DNA of 14,374 bases from Thermoleophilia bacterium (GTDB lineage Bacteria > Actinomycetota > Thermoleophilia > RBG-16-64-13): positions 1 through 14,374 of the forward strand of contig JAFGIH010000528.1 in NCBI GenBank assembly GCA_016929985.1, read 5' to 3'. Every line of letters begins with the position of its first letter. Position 1 is the stretch's first letter. Under the pieces are notes generated by a model. The model did not search any database. It saw only the letters and a list, made by a program, of their open reading frames with translations, and was not told the origin of the DNA. Made by a program: the position numbers and the translations under genes. This document shows positions 13,572 through 14,374 of the stretch, piece by piece.

Positions 13572-14374
13572 ATGACGCAGCGCGACGAATTCTGGCGTTG
13601 GAGCGAGAAGACCTGGCAGGCTCCTGACATAGACTGGCGGACCGCCTCGGCCGTGACCGTCGGCGTCGATGTGGGCTCGGTGAGTTCACAGGCCGTGCTC
13701 CTCGCCGACGGGCGGCTCCTCGCCTTTCACTCTACGCGCACCGGGTCGTCGAGCCCCGACAGCGCCCTGCGCGCCTTCAAGGGAGCCGGGGAGCCCCTCG
13801 GCCTCACCTTGGACGACGTCGCTTACGCCGTCGGTACCGGCTACGGACGTGTCAACGTTCCCTTTGCCGATCGCACCATCACCGAGATCGCCTGTCACGC
13901 GCGGGGCGCCAACTTCATGGCCGGGCCGAGTGTCCGGACCATCCTGGATATGGGTGGCCAGGATTGCAAAGTTATCCGCTGCGATGAGCGGGGCAAAGTG
14001 CTCAACTTCATCATGAACGACAAGTGCGCGGCCGGGACGGGCCGCGGCATGGAGGTCATCGCCGACGTGCTGTCGGTGCCCATCGAGGACATCGGATGGC
14101 GATCGTTTGAGATCGACGAGGAGCCACCCCCGGTAAGCAACGTGTGCACGGTGTTTGCCAAATCGGAAGCGACGTCGCTGCTGCGTGCCGGATGGAGTGT
14201 CAACCGGGTTCTGGCCGCCTACTGCTCGGCCATGGCGCAGAGAGTGGCCGGTCTCATCGAGCGTATCGGCGTGGAGCGCGAGTTCTTCATCACGGGCGGA
14301 ATCGGCAAGAACATCGGGGTCACGAAGCGTATAGAACGGCTCATCGGAGTGGAAGCCGTCAAGCTTCCGGCCGA
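13572..14374 (+). CDS. bzdQ: ATP-dependent benzoyl-CoA reductase subunit, BcrA/BadF/BzdQ type (3' end beyond window)
   Basis: The visible 267 residues belong to the BadF/BadG/BcrA/BcrD ATPase family. After an N-terminal extension rich in Trp (WRWSEKTW at about 8-15) come the phosphate loop GVDVGSVSSQAVLL (31-44), GTGYGRVNVPFAD (88-100), ITEIACHARGA, the DMGGQDCK motif (126-133), NDKCAAGTGRG with C152 and VCTVFAKSEA with C192. The two cysteines, 40 residues apart, should ligate a [4Fe-4S] cluster shared between subunits, and ITGGIGKN is the adenosine motif. The GGQD motif and the extension favour the A/F/Q-type subunit over the partner at 2010. ATG 13572 begins 4 bases after the kinase stop, so here it may be read from the cassette's transcript. 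The frame is open to the window end. The exact symbol is uncertain; the family is not. Confidence 0.87.
   Translation, partial: MTQRDEFWRWSEKTWQAPDIDWRTASAVTVGVDVGSVSSQAVLLADGRLLAFHSTRTGSSSPDSALRAFKGAGEPLGLTLDDVAYAVGTGYGRVNVPFADRTITEIACHARGANFMAGPSVRTILDMGGQDCKVIRCDERGKVLNFIMNDKCAAGTGRGMEVIADVLSVPIEDIGWRSFEIDEEPPPVSNVCTVFAKSEATSLLRAGWSVNRVLAAYCSAMAQRVAGLIERIGVEREFFITGGIGKNIGVTKRIERLIGVEAVKLPA

Noticed and set aside
1..14374. CRISPR array, rRNA, tRNA, insertion sequence
   Set aside because: No regularly spaced repeats, cloverleaf-like sequence, rRNA-like sequence or transposase reading frame was seen.

Overview
This GC-rich, gene-dense window (no rRNA, tRNA, CRISPR, transposase or integrase seen) looks like the chromosome of a strictly anaerobic bacterium that degrades aromatic compounds. 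The outer parts encode a 2-oxoacid:ferredoxin oxidoreductase and two BadF/BadG/BcrA/BcrD-family ATPase subunits typical of ATP-dependent (class I) benzoyl-CoA reductase. The phylum cannot be fixed from the sequence; an anaerobic actinobacterium, a desulfobacterium-like lineage or similar would fit.

Layout. (1) Positions 1-2792, plus strand: the end of korA, then korB, korC and a BcrD/BadG/BzdP-type subunit, tightly packed like an operon. (2) Positions 2812-3379, minus strand: a MazF-type toxin and its AbrB-type antitoxin, with an inverted repeat upstream. (3) Positions 3642-11902: a peptide-modification (RiPP) cassette. It holds a 63-residue candidate precursor, a convergent ABC exporter, an HPr-kinase-like protein, a radical SAM/SPASM enzyme, a second candidate precursor, a PqqD-like peptide chaperone, a soluble S26B signal-peptidase-like domain fused to a GNAT acetyltransferase, a second radical SAM/SPASM enzyme and a PF14907-type nucleotidyltransferase. 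(4) Positions 11945-13567: a Wzz-type bacterial tyrosine kinase with a Gly-Tyr repeat tail. (5) Position 13572 to the end: a BcrA/BadF/BzdQ-type subunit cut by the window edge.

How the parts may work together. The Kor complex would oxidise a 2-oxoacid-CoA precursor and give low-potential electrons, through ferredoxin, to benzoyl-CoA reductase; the two BadF-family subunits couple ATP hydrolysis to that transfer. In the cassette, PqqD would present the leader of one or both precursors to the two SPASM enzymes. The kinase, nucleotidyltransferase and acetyltransferase look like tailoring enzymes, the S26B domain could remove the leader, and the ABC protein could export the product. The content (two PqqE-like enzymes, a PqqD homologue and a conserved extra protein) resembles what I recall as the 'SynChlorMet' cassette (ScmC-ScmF), described as having no identified precursor.

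The most notable observations are the two small paralogous precursor candidates, which share a leader motif W-x-R-P-E-L-x-x-L-V-R-S-R-P-E-E-x-V-L-x-x-C-K and both end in C-x5-S, and the fact that the toxin-antitoxin/RiPP/kinase block lies between two benzoyl-CoA reductase subunit genes that I would expect to be adjacent.
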